This document shows positions 15,639-23,684 of a stretch of DNA of 36,168 nucleotides, piece after piece. The stretch's first letter is position 1; each line of letters starts with the position of its first letter. The notes beneath the pieces were generated by a model. It did not search any database. It saw only the letters and a program-made list of their open reading frames with translations, and was not told the origin of the DNA. Source of the stretch: an uncultured Ruminiclostridium sp. (GTDB lineage: Bacteria; Bacillota; Clostridia; Oscillospirales; Ruminococcaceae); NCBI GenBank assembly GCA_910585505.1, contig CAJUFF010000010.1, positions 1-36,168 of the forward strand. Direction: 5' to 3'. Position numbers and translations under genes: made by a program.

Positions 15639-17819
15639 ATGAATCTGAAAACATCAATTCCCAGAGGCTGTCCGGAGGAGATAACCTTCAGCCTCCCTTT
15701 TGACCTTACGGAAAAAGGGGAGCTGACGGAAGGACACTTTTGCGCGGACAGGGAAAAAATTTATGTTTACGGCGCGGACGGACTCGAAAACACATTCGAG
15801 ATAAAGAAGTATTACAGCTTCGAGGTGTTCCGCCAGTCGGGCTGCTCGATGATAAGGGGGCGGCTGAGGGAAAACAGCAAGTGGCAGATGTTCTGCTGCT
15901 TCACGCAGACTCATTTTATACGCTTCGCGGAGCTGGCTAAGATACTGGATTTCTATGCCAAGACGGGAGTGTTTTCCGAAAAAAGCGACGCGCCGGAGGC
16001 GAACTGCCCCAAGTGCGGCGTAAAGCTTCCCACCGAGGGGGCGGAATGTCCCTTCTGCATAAAGCGGGCGGGGGTGGCAAGGCGGCTTGTAAGCAGGCTT
16101 ATGAGCTATAAGAAGTATTTTTTTGCCAGCGTCATAATGTCCATCGTTTCCTACGCGGCAAGTATAGTATCCCCATCGCTGTACAGGATAGTGGTGGACG
16201 AGGTGAACAAGGGAGACACGCCGGATATGGAGCTGTTTTTCACCATCGCCGCCGTTATTATCGGACTGTCGGTGCTGATTTCGCTTGTGGACGGCTTTCG
16301 TTGGAAAATCGACGTAAGGCTTTCGGTAAACTTCATAAGAGACCTGCGCAAGGAGCTTTTTGACAAAATACAGATGATCTCCATGCGATCTTTTGCCAGA
16401 AGGACTTCGGGAGACATTATAAGAAGGGTGAGCGATGACGCAAACGCTTTGAAGAACTTTCTGACCGGACAGGGAAAGGCGATGATCCTCAACGTTGTGG
16501 CGCTGATTACCATTTCGGTAATAGCGCTCTCCGTAAACTGGAGGCTTGCGCTGCTGGTTCTGGTGCCAATGCCCGTGGCGGCGATTCTTGCTCAGAAGAT
16601 AATGAGAAAGATAAACGGGCTTTACGGGAGATGGTGGAGAAAGGTCTGCAACTCCTCAAAATATCTCAACGATATAATTTCGGGACAAAGGGTAGTAAAA
16701 AGCTACGGCAGCGAGGAAAGAGAAACGGAGCGCTATACCGATATTTCGGGTGAGGTGGCTTATTCGTACAGCAAGGCGGAGTGTACATGGTACCTTTTGT
16801 ACCCCATTTTAAGGTACATTTTAGCGGCAGGGGAAATGCTGATGCTCTATTTTGGCGCGTCAATGGTTTTGGATTTCAGAATCACTCTCGGTGAGTTTGT
16901 TCAGTTTACAGGATACGCATCCATGCTGTACGGACCGATGGAGTGGCTTATGCAGCTTCCTCGCGCCCTTTCACAGGCAATGGTGTCCGCCGGAAAAATC
17001 TTTGAGATAATCGACGAGCCGATTGACCTTGACGATCACGAGAACGCGGTGAATATGGACATAAAGGGTGATATTACCTTCGAGAACGTCTCCTTCGGCT
17101 ATACTGCGTATAATCCGGTTCTAAAAAACATATCCTGCGATATCAAGCAGGGAGAGATGATAGGCATAGTGGGACATTCGGGCGTGGGCAAGTCCACAAT
17201 GATAAATCTTTTAATGAGGCTTTACGATCCCACATCCGGCTCCGTAAAGATTGACGGGGTTGATCTCAGGGATATCAAGGCGGAGAGCCTGCATCAGAAA
17301 CTGGGAGTTGTGCTTCAGGAGACGTTTTTGTTTAACGGAACCGTTTTTGAGAACATCGCCTACGCAAAGCCCGACGCCACATTTGAGGACGTGGTAAGGG
17401 CGGCGAAGATAGCCGACGCTCACGATTTTGTGACAAGGATTCCCGACGGCTATAACACTTATGTGGGCGAAAAAGGATACAGCCTTTCCGGCGGAGAGCG
17501 TCAGAGGGTCGCCATAGCAAGGGCGATTCTGCGGGATCCCAAGATACTTATTCTTGACGAAGCCACGGCGAGTCTTGACACTCAGACGGAAAAGCAGATA
17601 CAGACGGCTTTGAACAGGCTTATCAAGGGCAGAACCACTATCGCCATAGCACACAGACTTTCCACCTTGAGCAGTGCGGATCGGCTTATTGTGCTGGATA
17701 AGGGAAGAGTCGCCGAAATAGGCACCCATACGGAGCTTATGGGGAGAAAAGGCGTTTATTACAGGCTTGTAATGGCGCAGAGGACAACTGCGGCGATAAA
17801 GGAAGCTGTAAACGCATAG
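15639..17819 (+). CDS. Second ABC exporter subunit with N-terminal extra domain and zinc ribbon
   Basis: 726 residues, with the same layout as the upstream exporter. The N-terminal domain (1-118) is followed by a zinc ribbon with C123/C126 and C137/C140 (NCPKCGV...ECPFC). Six transmembrane helices span about 150-440. The ATPase has Walker A GHSGVGKS (512-519), signature LSGGERQR (616-623), Walker B ILILDE (D640, catalytic E641) and IAHRLSTL. Both subunits keep intact catalytic motifs, so neither is an obviously dead half. AAGAGGT precedes the ATG by about 11 nt. The stop is followed one base later by a palindromic element, which may form the 3' end of the three-gene transcript. Confidence 0.9.
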   Translation: MNLKTSIPRGCPEEITFSLPFDLTEKGELTEGHFCADREKIYVYGADGLENTFEIKKYYSFEVFRQSGCSMIRGRLRENSKWQMFCCFTQTHFIRFAELAKILDFYAKTGVFSEKSDAPEANCPKCGVKLPTEGAECPFCIKRAGVARRLVSRLMSYKKYFFASVIMSIVSYAASIVSPSLYRIVVDEVNKGDTPDMELFFTIAAVIIGLSVLISLVDGFRWKIDVRLSVNFIRDLRKELFDKIQMISMRSFARRTSGDIIRRVSDDANALKNFLTGQGKAMILNVVALITISVIALSVNWRLALLVLVPMPVAAILAQKIMRKINGLYGRWWRKVCNSSKYLNDIISGQRVVKSYGSEERETERYTDISGEVAYSYSKAECTWYLLYPILRYILAAGEMLMLYFGASMVLDFRITLGEFVQFTGYASMLYGPMEWLMQLPRALSQAMVSAGKIFEIIDEPIDLDDHENAVNMDIKGDITFENVSFGYTAYNPVLKNISCDIKQGEMIGIVGHSGVGKSTMINLLMRLYDPTSGSVKIDGVDLRDIKAESLHQKLGVVLQETFLFNGTVFENIAYAKPDATFEDVVRAAKIADAHDFVTRIPDGYNTYVGEKGYSLSGGERQRVAIARAILRDPKILILDEATASLDTQTEKQIQTALNRLIKGRTTIAIAHRLSTLSSADRLIVLDKGRVAEIGTHTELMGRKGVYYRLVMAQRTTAAIKEAVNA

Positions 17820-17820
17820 T

Positions 17821-17878
17821 AATACTAATATTGGTTTAAAAAGCCATTTTATCCACTTTTTAAACCGATATTAGTATT
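17821..17878. repeat. 58-bp palindromic element; inverted copy of 33226-33283
   Basis: The arm 17821-17843 pairs with 17856-17878 at 22 of 23 positions around the loop CCATTTTATCCA. The whole element matches the reverse complement of 33226-33283 at about 54 of 58 bases, including the loop. It starts one base after a stop codon. It could end the ABC operon's mRNA, though no T run follows. Confidence 0.85.
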
Positions 17879-17960
17879 AGTCGCTTCGCTCCTGTTTGTT
17901 TATCTTTTCGTTGGATGGCTATAGTATAAACCCTGCGTAAGGATTTGAAAGGAAATTTCT

Positions 17961-19004
17961 ATGAAAAAATTTGACAAGCTTACGGTTTGTCTTGATATGC
18001 ATGGCTGTCCCAACCGCTGCCGTCATTGCTGGTTGGGAGCTTCTCCCAACGGAAATATGAACGGTGATGAGCTTATATTTGCGGCCGAGAAGCTAAAGTC
18101 TTTCGCCGAAAGCTTTGAAATAGACTTTTGGTACAGAGAGCCTGATTTTTGTGATAATTACTCGGAAATGTGGGATCTGACGGAAAAGCTTTCCGATGTA
18201 AAAACATCTCACTATGAACTGATGAGCTTCTGGCGTGCGGTGCGCGACAAGGACTATGTGCCGTGGCTTTTTTCCAAGGGCGTAAGATCATGTCAGCTCA
18301 CGCTTTTCGGAGGAGAGGAAAAAACCGACTTTTACGTCGGCCGCAAAGGAGCTTACAACGAAATAGTGAAAGCGGCGGAGCTTCTTCTGGAACACAAAAT
18401 CGCTCCGCGTTTTCAGATATTTGTAAACAAGGACAATATCGGCGAATTGAGCGTAATCGAAAGACTGATTGAGGATATGGAGCTTGAAAAACGCTGTGAA
18501 AGCTTCGGCGCGGAGTTTAACCTGTTTATTCATCAGGGGAGCTGCGACGGGGAAAACGAAAAGCTTTACGATATAAGAGTCTCCGAGGAGGATTTGGAAA
18601 AAATACCGAAAAAACTTTCTGATATGACCTTGAAGTACTTCCGAAAAAAGGGTATAAAGGAGGTTTTCGGAGAAAAGGAAAGCGATTTATGCCGTGCATT
18701 TGCGCAGGATAGGTCAACCTTTGATTTAAGAGAAAGTTCCCCCGTTTTTTACGTTGACGGAAGCTTTGACGTTTATCCCAATATTTCCGCTCCGTCTTCA
18801 ATTTACAAATTGGGTAATCTGAAAAACGGAGCGGAAGAAATTGCGGAAAGCTATTTGGAAAACAAATCAGCGGCTCAGAAGGCGAGCGCGAATGTGCCCG
18901 TCTGCGAAATGGCGGAAAAATGCGGTGATTTTAAAAGCGAAAGACTTTTTTCAACCGGGGATTATCGCAATTATATTCTTAATAAATATTGTGCTCTGAG
19001 CTGA
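17961..19004 (+). CDS. Radical SAM protein, function unknown
   Basis: Binds a [4Fe-4S] cluster and cleaves S-adenosylmethionine. The cluster motif CPNRCRHC is at C16, C20 and C23, unusually near the N-terminus, preceded by LTVCLDMHG. QLTLFGGEE (about 114-122) may be the SAM-binding GGE-like segment. The C-terminal part has Cys residues (SDLCRAF, VPVCEMAEKCGD) and a FYVDGSFDVYPN...YKLGNLKNG pattern like SPASM-type domains, suggesting extra cluster ligands. The length is 347 residues. GAAAGGAAA precedes the ATG. A small acidic peptide gene lies 146 bp downstream. I do not know the substrate; peptide or protein modification is one possibility. Confidence 0.85.
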   Translation: MKKFDKLTVCLDMHGCPNRCRHCWLGASPNGNMNGDELIFAAEKLKSFAESFEIDFWYREPDFCDNYSEMWDLTEKLSDVKTSHYELMSFWRAVRDKDYVPWLFSKGVRSCQLTLFGGEEKTDFYVGRKGAYNEIVKAAELLLEHKIAPRFQIFVNKDNIGELSVIERLIEDMELEKRCESFGAEFNLFIHQGSCDGENEKLYDIRVSEEDLEKIPKKLSDMTLKYFRKKGIKEVFGEKESDLCRAFAQDRSTFDLRESSPVFYVDGSFDVYPNISAPSSIYKLGNLKNGAEEIAESYLENKSAAQKASANVPVCEMAEKCGDFKSERLFSTGDYRNYILNKYCALS

Positions 19005-19039
19005 AATAATAATTTCTTTTCTTTTGCAGAAACTATAAC

Positions 19040-19062
19040 CGTACCGAAAGGAAATCGGTACG
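19040..19062. other. Small perfect hairpin between the radical SAM gene and the small ORF
   Basis: CGTACCGA (19040-19047) pairs with TCGGTACG (19055-19062) around AAGGAAA. There is no T run, so it is not a standard terminator; it could be an mRNA processing or stability element. Confidence 0.4.
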
Positions 19063-19150
19063 CGGACAGATTGCGGAAGGCCGAATAATTTGTCGCTTCG
19101 GTAAATTGCCCGCTTTCTTTTCGCAGCATAAGGAAAGGAAATAACGAAAA

Positions 19151-19387
19151 ATGAAAGAAAAGGAACACGAACAGAACCGTGAAATGGAAACGCCCGCGTA
19201 CACTTCCAATATGTCGGGCGATGATATATTGGGTCGTTCCGATTTATATTTAAACCCTCTGGCGGCCATGTTCACTCAAAACACGGTTGTAGCTCCCGCG
19301 GCGCTTACGGGTATCCCGCCCTATAATCCTTATTTTTTGGACGAATGGAAAAACGATGGGGAAGAAGAGGATAAGCTCAGAAGATAG
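19151..19387 (+). CDS. Small acidic hypothetical protein (78 aa)
   Basis: Not recognised. The N-terminus is highly charged (KEKEHEQNREME). The middle has a hydrophobic, Pro-rich stretch LYLNPLAAMFTQNTVVAPAALTGIPPYNPYF, and the C-terminus is acidic (DGEEEDKLRR). It has no Cys and no signal peptide. AAAGGAAA lies about 11 nt before the ATG. It follows the radical SAM gene by 146 bp on the same strand and is followed by a palindromic element 4 bp after its stop and then a strong terminator, so it ends a transcription unit. It could be a modified-peptide precursor, an accessory protein or unrelated; no core motif settles this. Confidence 0.55.
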   Translation: MKEKEHEQNREMETPAYTSNMSGDDILGRSDLYLNPLAAMFTQNTVVAPAALTGIPPYNPYFLDEWKNDGEEEDKLRR

Positions 19388-19391
19388 TATC

Positions 19392-19436
19392 ATACCAATA
19401 TTTAATCAAATTGTAGACTTGGTCAAAGATTGGCAT
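19392..19436. repeat. 45-bp palindromic element (ATACCAAT...ATTGGCAT)
   Basis: It aligns with 12663-12707 and 20401-20445 along its length, with the centre CAAATTGTAGACTTGGTC. It starts 4 bp after the stop of the 78-aa ORF. Confidence 0.8.
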
Positions 19437-19464
19437 TAGCCACTGTCCGGATAAAAAAGCAAAG

Positions 19465-19507
19465 AAAATACCGCGTCACAAAAAACGGTGACGCGGTATT
19501 TTTGTCT
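19465..19507 (+). terminator. Strong bidirectional-looking terminator
   Basis: AAAATACCGCGTCAC (19465-19479) pairs perfectly with GTGACGCGGTATTTT (19488-19502), followed by T residues. It closes the radical SAM/small ORF unit. Confidence 0.92.
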
Positions 19508-19658
19508 ATCTTTTATAAACTCAACTTATATATTTGTTAAATATTTACAAAAATTTTTTTTACGGTACTTTTATAATAAAAGACGCTAAATTTTTTTAAA
19601 AAGCTGCCGATATAAAATATAAGAACAGAAGTATTTTGCAATAATGGAGGAAATTATT

Positions 19659-20396
19659 ATGAGTACTGTAAACGGTCTTTTAAATTCGGGTTCGGCCGGC
19701 GTAACGGGCAGCTCCGTAGCCAATAAAACGCTTAATAATATCAACGAAAAGCTCTCCGATATTGAAAATGATACCACTCATTCCGAAGAGTATAAGGAGA
19801 AGCAGGTAAAGAAGCTCAACAGCCAGGTGCAAATTATCAACAGTTCCGCCGCCAATATCGCCAATGCCGGCAATCTTATCAACGGTATGCTGGGTAAAGC
19901 GGACGTAAGTGATTTCAGCGCCTTTTTTGGCAACAACTTAGGCGCGGTGAGAGCGCTTATGAATGCCAACACAATTGCTCAAAACGACGCCCGCACACTT
20001 GCGGCGGAAATACGTCTCGATAAAATCAGGGGAAATGACACTTCGGATAAGGAGGAAAGACTTGCGAACCTTACCGAAAGCAGCTCTATACTCAACAAAT
20101 CCCTTAATTCCCGCATTGACGGGCTTCTTTCCGATGAAAAAACCGATAAAGATACCCGCAGCGTTATAGACCGTATTAAGGACGATCTTAAGGCAAATCA
20201 GCAGAAGCTGGACAAGGAATTCGGCAGAACCAAGGACGACAAGGAAGAGGACGGCGTTACCACCAAATCGGAGCTCAGCGAGGATTCCAAGACCGGAAAG
20301 AATACCGGGACGAAGCCAACCGTTATCGACAGCATAAAGTCGGGTCTTGCGGAGAATCAAAAGAAGCTTGACGAGGAGTTTTCCGCTAAGGCGTAA
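19659..20396 (+). CDS. Predicted helical protein without Cys or Trp, function unknown
   Basis: The ATG at 19659 is preferred over one at 19644, because TGGAGG lies 8 nt before it. It gives 245 residues. No signal peptide or membrane segment is seen. The protein is rich in Asn, Ser, Lys, Asp and Glu, and is predicted largely helical. Two related segments occur near the end: VIDRIKDDLKANQQKLDKEF (about 169-188) and VIDSIKSGLAENQKKLDEEF (about 222-241), separated by a charged linker. The N-terminal NIANAGNLING and RALMNANTIAQNDA stretches recall helical secreted or filament-type proteins, but no family is claimed. It is flanked by terminators on both sides, so it is its own unit; a TATAAT lies at 19572-19577. 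Confidence 0.7.
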   Translation: MSTVNGLLNSGSAGVTGSSVANKTLNNINEKLSDIENDTTHSEEYKEKQVKKLNSQVQIINSSAANIANAGNLINGMLGKADVSDFSAFFGNNLGAVRALMNANTIAQNDARTLAAEIRLDKIRGNDTSDKEERLANLTESSSILNKSLNSRIDGLLSDEKTDKDTRSVIDRIKDDLKANQQKLDKEFGRTKDDKEEDGVTTKSELSEDSKTGKNTGTKPTVIDSIKSGLAENQKKLDEEFSAKA

Positions 20397-20400
20397 TTTT

Positions 20401-20445
20401 ATACCAATCTTTAATCAAGTTGTAAACTTGATTAAAGAAAAGTAT
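20401..20445. repeat. 45-bp palindromic element (ATACCAAT...AAAGTAT)
   Basis: CTTTAATCAAGTT and its exact complement AACTTGATTAAAG form a 13-bp stem around GTA. It begins 4 bp after a stop codon and is followed by an independent terminator at 20512. Confidence 0.85.
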
Positions 20446-20511
20446 TATTTAAAATTTTTTAACAACTTTTAGGGCGAGTTTTTATCTCCATTTTTTAAAA
20501 TGCAAGAATTT

Positions 20512-20544
20512 GACCTCTCCGATTTTCGGAGAGGTCGTTTTTTG
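20512..20544 (+). terminator. Rho-independent terminator
   Basis: GACCTCTCCGA (20512-20522) pairs perfectly with TCGGAGAGGTC (20526-20536), with a 3-nt loop and GTTTTTTG after it. Confidence 0.95.
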
Positions 20545-20667
20545 TACAATATTACATTTGTTGATTTTATAAAACTTCCAATAATACTACTTTTTGTTTA
20601 TGTATTAGCAACAAATTTTTTCTTTTTCTTCTTTTTTTTACATATGATGTTCACAAAAAAGGTTGCA

Positions 20668-20696
20668 TTGAAACGTTAAATATGGTAAAATATAAT
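20668..20696 (+). promoter_or_regulatory. Promoter of the PAS-GGDEF-EAL gene
   Basis: TTGAAA (20668-20673), 17 nt, TATAAT (20691-20696). The expected start is near 20703, giving a leader of about 120-160 nt. Confidence 0.8.
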
Positions 20697-20713
20697 CAGC
20701 TATGAACTATGAT

Positions 20714-20780
20714 TGAAAGGAGCAATACCGTCATACTGATTTCGATTCGTGCTATCGTTGGAATGCGGAAAACGAATCGA
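20714..20780 (+). promoter_or_regulatory. Leader with an orphan Shine-Dalgarno and a hairpin
   Basis: GAAAGGAG (20715-20722) is a good ribosome site, but no ATG, GTG or TTG follows at the right distance. A 9-bp hairpin follows (TCGATTCGT 20742-20750 with ACGAATCGA 20772-20780). The c-di-GMP-I (GEMM) riboswitch core was looked for and not seen. Confidence 0.4.
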
Positions 20781-20821
20781 GGCTGCGACTTATACCAAGC
20801 TTTTTCTTTTTATTTTATTGA

Positions 20822-23461
20822 ATGGCTTTTCCGGCATTATCGGTTGGCGGCGGTAACGCAATGAATGTCTTAAGCGCCGCGTTTCGTGAAACAAAATGCG
20901 TTAATATAAGAATTGATCTTACAAGAGATATTCCCCTGACCGTTTTAGGCAAATATCATAATTTAGGCAAAAAAGACAGGAGAATGAATCTCCGTGAAAT
21001 AATATACGCCGAGGATTTTCCTCCCCTCGCCGACGTTTTCAGCGAGATAGTTTCGGGAAGACAGAAGGCTTTGAACGCCCACTGCCGCGTTAATATCGGC
21101 GACGAATATCATTGGGTGTATTTAAGCTGTTCCTTGCGCAAGGATACCTTTAACCGCACTCAGCATCTTACGGGTACCATGATGGACGTATCGGAGTATC
21201 TTGATACGGCGGAAACCGACTTCGTACTTGACGGCGCGGCAAAGAAAAACCGTGAGAGGATTGACGCCGCAATAAAAAGTCAGGAATCCACCCTTACCGA
21301 TATTTTAGGCGAAGATTACCTTTTAAGGATACAGCAGGCTCTTACGGTAAACAACGGCGTTTTCTCCGCAATTTACGATGAAAACGGAGCCCCTCTGATT
21401 ATCCCTCCTGACGAAAACGGACAGATAATTTCCCAGAAAAAATTCAAACATAAAATAAGCAGAGAGATACGCTGCAATCACAAGGTTATGGCAATCTGGA
21501 CGATCGCCTGTGACGATACGACGGAGCTGGCCAAGACGGAGCCTTTGCTTGACGTTCTCACCGAGACGGTTTCCCAGATCGCCAACGCCATATTCGTGCT
21601 TTATAACGAGATGGAAAATTCCCAAACCGCCAATCAGCAGTTGGGCAGCAATATAGAGCAGCAGATACTTTTAAACAATGTTTATACTATTATATTGGAA
21701 AACAACAATGCCTTCGAGGCGCTGAAAATGGTTATCCGAATGGTAGGAGAGTATCTTAAGCTGGATCGAATCTCACTTTATGACTATGATTCCGAAACGG
21801 GTTATTCCGCTTTAAACACAGAATGGTCCGCCAAGGGAATAAAAATGGAGTATGTCTTTAAGGTGGAGGATTTTCCTCAGCTTATGGAAGAGCTGAATTA
21901 CTGCGATACGTTTTTTTCGGGCGGGGGATTTACCGAGCTTAACAAGACCGGCGTCAAGTCCTTCGTGGTGTCTCAGCTTTCCGCGGACGGAAAGTTTACG
22001 GGTCTTATTTTTTACGAAACAATAACAAGGGAAAGAATATGGAGCAATGCGGACAAAAAGCTGCTGCGCAATATTTCCCAGATAGTTTCAACCATGCTGA
22101 TACGATGCAATATGGACGCCGCCATAAGAGAACAGAACGAACGGCTTAAAAGGCTCGCTTTCACAGATCCCGTACTGGGAATACCAAACAGAACCTGTCT
22201 TGACAGGGATCTTTCCGCTCAGCTTACGCAAGGGGAACACGGCGCAGCCATATCCATGAAAGTAACCAACATAAATACCGTTAATGAAGCCTTCGGGCAT
22301 ATATACTCGGATAATCTGATCCAGAAAATAGCCCGGTATATATATGAAATAAATTTGGGCGATAAGCAGGTATACCGATTCAGCGGCAGCGTATTGATGA
22401 TACTTATAAAAAACTGCGGCAGAGACGGCGCCAAGGATTTTCTGGACAACCTTCTCGAAAGGTTTACCCGTCCATGGACGGTGGCGGGGGAGGAACACTA
22501 TCTTGAAATGAACGCGGGTATAGCCTTTTATCCCCAGGGCGATGACAGCTGCGGCGAGATATACCGCCGCTCTACCCTTGCTTTATACCGCGCTGCGGAG
22601 GAAGAACCGAATATGTACGCCTTTTATCTGGAGGGAAGCGAGGAAAAGGCTGGCAGCGTTTACAATGCGGAGCAAAGGCTCCGTCACGCCGTTATCAACG
22701 GAATGGAGGGGTTCGGTGTAAAATATCTTCCCGTGATAGATACCGAGGGTCACATAATTGCGCTTGAGGCGGGAGTGTGCTGGAAAGACGGGGAGCGGGG
22801 AGAGATTCCTGCGGGAAGGGTTATTTCCATCGCCGAAAGTATAGGTCTCGATGAGCTTATAGACACATGGATTATAAACCGCTCCTGCGCCATGCTCAGA
22901 GAAATAATAGATTTCAGCGGGCAAAGCGAATTGGTGGTGAACATCAACCTTACTTCCCACGAGATTCAGCGTTCGGCGATACACAGAACCATTACCACCG
23001 CAATAGAAAGATACGGACTCAACGGCCGCAATTTGGCTGTGGAAATACCGGAAAAGTCTCAGCTTAAAATAGGCGGCGATATAGCCCCCATATTAAACAG
23101 TCTGGCAGAGATTGGCGTAAGGATTATAATAGACGATTTCGGAAGAGAGTATATGTCCATTTCCAGCCTTAAAATAGGCAATATAAGCAAGATAAAGATT
23201 AGAGCCGAGCAGTTTCTCTGCGCCGACGAGTTTGACAGCGCCGCCATTGCGAGCGTTCTCAATCTGGCGCATAAAAAAGGGATTTCCGTCTGTGTTAAGC
23301 ACATAGACAGCAAGGAACAGCTTGAAGCCATATGCGGCTACGATGTGGATTTGCTTCAAGGGGAATTTCTCGTGGGGCATTACTGCGAGGAGGATACGAA
23401 AAAGCTTTTCGGAACGGTTGAACTTACTGCGGTAAGCTCGAAACTCAGAGCTTATACATAA
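20822..23461 (+). CDS. PAS-GAF-GGDEF-EAL protein with degenerate output domains
   Basis: 879 residues from ATG 20822; an ATG at 20861 is an alternative, and neither has a clear ribosome site. No transmembrane segment is evident. Order: PAS-like domain (about 15-140), a linker, GAF-like domain (about 285-435), GGDEF fold (about 445-590), EAL fold (about 615-865). The GGDEF motif is replaced by SGSVL (521-525), so cyclase activity is unlikely. In the EAL domain, E649 (LEAGVCW), an Asn (NINLTSHE), VEIPE and D771-D772 (IDDFG) remain, but the KID lysine-aspartate reads KIKI and the AEGVE glutamate is replaced by VKHID. It is therefore probably a c-di-GMP receptor or scaffold rather than an enzyme. 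It is monocistronic with its own promoter. Confidence 0.85.
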   Translation: MAFPALSVGGGNAMNVLSAAFRETKCVNIRIDLTRDIPLTVLGKYHNLGKKDRRMNLREIIYAEDFPPLADVFSEIVSGRQKALNAHCRVNIGDEYHWVYLSCSLRKDTFNRTQHLTGTMMDVSEYLDTAETDFVLDGAAKKNRERIDAAIKSQESTLTDILGEDYLLRIQQALTVNNGVFSAIYDENGAPLIIPPDENGQIISQKKFKHKISREIRCNHKVMAIWTIACDDTTELAKTEPLLDVLTETVSQIANAIFVLYNEMENSQTANQQLGSNIEQQILLNNVYTIILENNNAFEALKMVIRMVGEYLKLDRISLYDYDSETGYSALNTEWSAKGIKMEYVFKVEDFPQLMEELNYCDTFFSGGGFTELNKTGVKSFVVSQLSADGKFTGLIFYETITRERIWSNADKKLLRNISQIVSTMLIRCNMDAAIREQNERLKRLAFTDPVLGIPNRTCLDRDLSAQLTQGEHGAAISMKVTNINTVNEAFGHIYSDNLIQKIARYIYEINLGDKQVYRFSGSVLMILIKNCGRDGAKDFLDNLLERFTRPWTVAGEEHYLEMNAGIAFYPQGDDSCGEIYRRSTLALYRAAEEEPNMYAFYLEGSEEKAGSVYNAEQRLRHAVINGMEGFGVKYLPVIDTEGHIIALEAGVCWKDGERGEIPAGRVISIAESIGLDELIDTWIINRSCAMLREIIDFSGQSELVVNINLTSHEIQRSAIHRTITTAIERYGLNGRNLAVEIPEKSQLKIGGDIAPILNSLAEIGVRIIIDDFGREYMSISSLKIGNISKIKIRAEQFLCADEFDSAAIASVLNLAHKKGISVCVKHIDSKEQLEAICGYDVDLLQGEFLVGHYCEEDTKKLFGTVELTAVSSKLRAYT

Positions 23462-23561
23462 TACTAATCACTTTTCACTTTTAAAACTGTTGGATTGGTG
23501 TTTTGGGTGCAACCCTTTTTAAATTATGGATTATATCCATAGTTTAAAAAGGGTTTGGTAT
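23461..23561. repeat. 101-bp compound palindromic element
   Basis: It begins ATACTAAT, overlapping the last base of the preceding stop codon, and ends TTTGGTAT. The right half holds a near-perfect 20-bp stem (23512-23531 with 23535-23554, one mismatch) around TAT. The longest member in the window, it may be two elements fused. Confidence 0.75.
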
Positions 23562-23602
23562 AAAAAGCTCAAAAAAATTTTTTCTTTATTCCCTGTCGGC
23601 TA

Positions 23603-23631
23603 TTGAAAAAAATTGTCAGAGAGTATATAAT
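23603..23631 (+). promoter_or_regulatory. Promoter of the SEDS gene
   Basis: TTGAAA (23603-23608), 17 nt, TATAAT (23626-23631), 53 bp before the ATG. Confidence 0.8.
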
Positions 23632-23684
23632 ATAATGAGGTTAACAAAAAACGCGGAGTCAAAAAAACTCAATGAAGGTCGCAA

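Noticed and set aside
12789..19387. A single RiPP cluster combining both exporters, the radical SAM protein and the small peptide
   Set aside because: A palindromic element and an 80-bp gap separate the exporters from the radical SAM gene. The exporters have no peptidase domain, and the peptide shows no leader/core cleavage motif. Kept only as a weak alternative.
20697..20821. c-di-GMP (GEMM) riboswitch upstream of the GGDEF-EAL gene
   Set aside because: The conserved core elements and tetraloop-receptor sequences are absent; only a simple 9-bp hairpin is present.
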